Below are positions 22,809 to 24,380 of a stretch of DNA of 24,380 bases, piece after piece. The translations under genes were made by a program, and so were the position numbers. The notes below the pieces were generated by a model that was given only the letters and a program-made list of their open reading frames with translations, was not told where the DNA came from and ran no database searches. The stretch spans positions 1 to 24,380 of the forward strand of contig DFKI01000138.1 of the NCBI GenBank assembly GCA_002373325.1, read 5' to 3'. Positions within the stretch are counted from its first letter, which is position 1. Each line of letters begins with the position of its first letter. The DNA is from Treponema sp. UBA3649 (GTDB taxonomy: Bacteria > Spirochaetota > Spirochaetia > Treponematales > Treponemataceae).

Positions 22809-22831
22809 ATTGCCGGACTTGATCCGGCAAT
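22809..22831. repeat. REP-like palindrome in the HD gene - valS spacer
   Basis: Arms ATTGCCGGA (22809-22817) and TCCGGCAAT (22823-22831) with loop CTTGA, preceded by CCTGTC. A truncated relative, TGTCATTGCCG, lies at 21146-21156 in the other intergenic junction. Similar GTCATTGCCGG palindromes are dispersed intergenic repeats in several bacteria. On the plus strand it is followed by CTCTTTTTT, so it could terminate plus-strand transcripts, but no gene lies upstream in that direction here. Confidence 0.6.
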
Positions 22832-22874
22832 CTCTTTTTTAATACGGGATTCTTTAAAAACTCGACTTTCGCCC

Positions 22875-22912
22875 TAAAGGCTCCTTTTTAAAGGCTCCTT
22901 TTTAAAGGCTCT
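22875..22912. repeat. 14-bp tandem repeat at the valS 3' end
   Basis: The unit TAAAGGCTCCTTTT is repeated about 2.7 times (22875-22888, 22889-22902, partial to 22912). In the minus-strand transcript each unit reads AGCCTTTAAAAAGG, which repeats the last codons and TAA of valS and has CCTTT/AAAGG arms. It looks like a slippage expansion of the gene end. Confidence 0.65.
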
Positions 22913-24380
22913 TCACATAGCCCGAAAGTTTTTCTATGCGACGCTTGCTCTCCGCCATTTTATCACGCTCAGCCTGTACGACCTCAGCAGGTGCATGGGC
23001 CGCGAAATTTCCGTTGAGTTTTGCCTCGCTCTTTTTCACGGCAGCCTCTTCCGCCGCAATCGCTTTTTCAAAACGGGCCTTGAGCTGTTCGGTGTTGATT
23101 CCCTCATCAGCCAAAAGGAACGCCTCGAATCCGCTTCCCACGGTACCGATGGATTTTGCGGGAGACGCATCCACGAAATCAACCTGACGAACGCCTGCCA
23201 GAAGCTCAATCATGTCGGTCTTCTCACGGATTACCTCAGCCGAAGAGCCCTGTGTGATTTTCACCGCCACATGGAGTTTTGACGCAGGATCCAGACCGCA
23301 CTCCACCCTGAGTCCACGGATGCCCCTAATCAAATCCTTGAGCACGTCGAAGCGGGATGTGATTGCGGAATCTGCGCGGGATGCAGTTACCTCGGGATAA
23401 GGCGCGTCCACCAAAAGTCCCACGTAAAGTGACGGAGAGACAATCTTCTGCTCACCGGCTTTCTTTCTGTTCTCAACGATTTCCGAAAGCGGAAGTTTTC
23501 CGTAGATTTCCTCGGTGACAAAAGGAATGTAAGGGTGCAAAAGACGCAGACTTTCCTCAAGTACGTTAAGGAGCACGGATGCGGTGCGGTCCTTTTCCTT
23601 GTCATCTCCTTTTCTGAAACTAAGCTTCGTTGCCTCAACATACCAGTCGCAGAACTCATTCCAGAAGAATTCCATAAGTGCGGCGGCGGCATCATTGTAG
23701 CGGTATGTATCAAGAGCTTCACGGGCAGTCTTAACAGCATTGTTCAAGCGGTCATAAATCCACTTGTCCAGTTCCGTAAGATCTGCATCTGTAACTGGAA
23801 CAAGGTTTCTGCCATCAAGATTACCAAGAAGGTAGCGGCTTGCGTTCCAAACTTTGTTACAGAAACGAGAGCCGAGTTTGAAGCTGTCTTTGTCAATAAG
23901 AACATCCTGTCCCTGGGCACACATAAATCCGAGCGTGAACTTAAGGGCGTCTGCACCGTAAATGTCGATGAGCTCAAGCGGATCCATTCCGTTACCAAGG
24001 GATTTTGACATCTTGCGTCCCTGCTTGTCGCGAACCAGTCCGTGAATGTAGATGTCGTGGAAAGGCGCTTTTCCGGTAAACTCAAGACCTGCCATGATCA
24101 TGCGGGCGACCCAGAAGAAGATAATGTCATAAGCCGTGACAAGAGCCGTAGTCGGATAGAATTCCCTCATGTCGGGAGTGTCCTCAGGCCAACCGAACGT
24201 GGAGAAAGGCCAGAGCCATGAGCTGAACCATGTGTCCAAAACATCCTCGTCCTGCTTCAAATCCCCGGCACCGCATCCGCACTTGGGACACTTGTCGGGA
24301 TCCGTGCGGCTTACAATCACCTCACCGCATTTCTGGCAGTACCAAACCGGGATTCTGTGTCCCCACCAAATCTGACGGCT
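22902..24380 (-). CDS. valS: Valyl-tRNA synthetase, N-terminus cut by window edge
   Basis: Class I synthetase that charges tRNA-Val. The window holds the C-terminal 492 residues; the frame stays open to the right edge, so the start and the HIGH motif lie outside. Visible features, numbered within the fragment, are SRQIWWGHRIPVWYC (1-15), a CQKCG...CPKCG zinc-knuckle-like pair (15-34), DVLDTWFSSWLWPFSTFGWP (46-65), which is typical of ValS rather than IleS or LeuS, and KMSKSLGN (123-130). An anticodon-binding helical domain follows (~165-310). The C-terminal coiled-coil arm (~405-490, EEAAVKKSEAKLNGNFAAHAP...KRRIEKLSGYVKSL) that clamps tRNA is intact. The stop codon lies in a 14-bp tandem repeat. 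Confidence 0.97.
   Translation of the reverse strand, partial: SRQIWWGHRIPVWYCQKCGEVIVSRTDPDKCPKCGCGAGDLKQDEDVLDTWFSSWLWPFSTFGWPEDTPDMREFYPTTALVTAYDIIFFWVARMIMAGLEFTGKAPFHDIYIHGLVRDKQGRKMSKSLGNGMDPLELIDIYGADALKFTLGFMCAQGQDVLIDKDSFKLGSRFCNKVWNASRYLLGNLDGRNLVPVTDADLTELDKWIYDRLNNAVKTAREALDTYRYNDAAAALMEFFWNEFCDWYVEATKLSFRKGDDKEKDRTASVLLNVLEESLRLLHPYIPFVTEEIYGKLPLSEIVENRKKAGEQKIVSPSLYVGLLVDAPYPEVTASRADSAITSRFDVLKDLIRGIRGLRVECGLDPASKLHVAVKITQGSSAEVIREKTDMIELLAGVRQVDFVDASPAKSIGTVGSGFEAFLLADEGINTEQLKARFEKAIAAEEAAVKKSEAKLNGNFAAHAPAEVVQAERDKMAESKRRIEKLSGYVKSL

Noticed and set aside
22809..22840. REP-like hairpin plus T-run as a terminator of valS
   Set aside because: The T-run lies on the plus-strand side; valS is transcribed in the opposite direction, where no U-run follows the hairpin.

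Overview
The window looks like a chromosomal segment of a spirochaete, most likely Treponema or a close relative. The main reasons are the cheA - cheW/cheR-like fusion - cheX - cheY order, an enlarged CheA dimerisation region, the condensed division cluster running on into xer, dprA and topA, and a relaxed spirochaete-type lipobox. Almost all of it is core housekeeping and motility DNA with dense coding. No rRNA, tRNA, insertion sequence, prophage or CRISPR array was seen.

Left part (1-12900, all minus strand; transcription runs from high to low coordinates): mraZ, rsmH, ftsL-like, murF, ftsW, ftsQ, ftsA, ftsZ, a Xer-type recombinase, a TPR lipoprotein, dprA and topA (cut by the left edge). 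Most junctions overlap by 1-4 nt or are separated by at most 24 nt. The exception is the 90-nt ftsA-ftsZ gap, which carries an extended -10 promoter. A sigma70-like promoter and five GTGG/GTTGG boxes at one-turn spacing precede mraZ and look like an MraZ operator. The products initiate peptidoglycan precursor assembly (MurF) and build the divisome (FtsZ ring, FtsA anchor, FtsQ/FtsL, and the FtsW glycan polymerase). The downstream genes act on DNA: chromosome dimer resolution or another recombination, single-strand DNA handling, and supercoiling.

Middle (12900-14500): a divergent plus-strand gene for a protein with a nuclease-like E...D...ExQ pattern and no recognised function, and a small convergent minus-strand hypothetical gene. 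A roughly 310-bp non-coding stretch with two small inverted repeats follows.

Chemotaxis operon (14498-19391, minus): cheA, a cheW/cheR-like fusion, cheX and cheY. CheA and the CheW domain form the sensory array core, CheY carries the phosphoryl signal to the flagellar motor, and CheX dephosphorylates CheY. The cheA promoter lies so close to the ATG that the transcript may be leaderless.

Right part (19392-24380): a 504-bp divergent regulatory region, a plus-strand predicted outer-membrane beta-barrel protein, a palindrome-rich convergent junction, a YhcC-type radical SAM protein, a stand-alone RelA/SpoT-type HD protein, a repeat-bearing spacer, and valS (N-terminus beyond the right edge).

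No complete new system is evident. The most interesting items are the MraZ box array, the possibly leaderless cheA promoter, the degenerate CheR-like domain, the orphan nuclease-like gene, the stand-alone alarmone-hydrolase-like protein and several small dispersed repeats.
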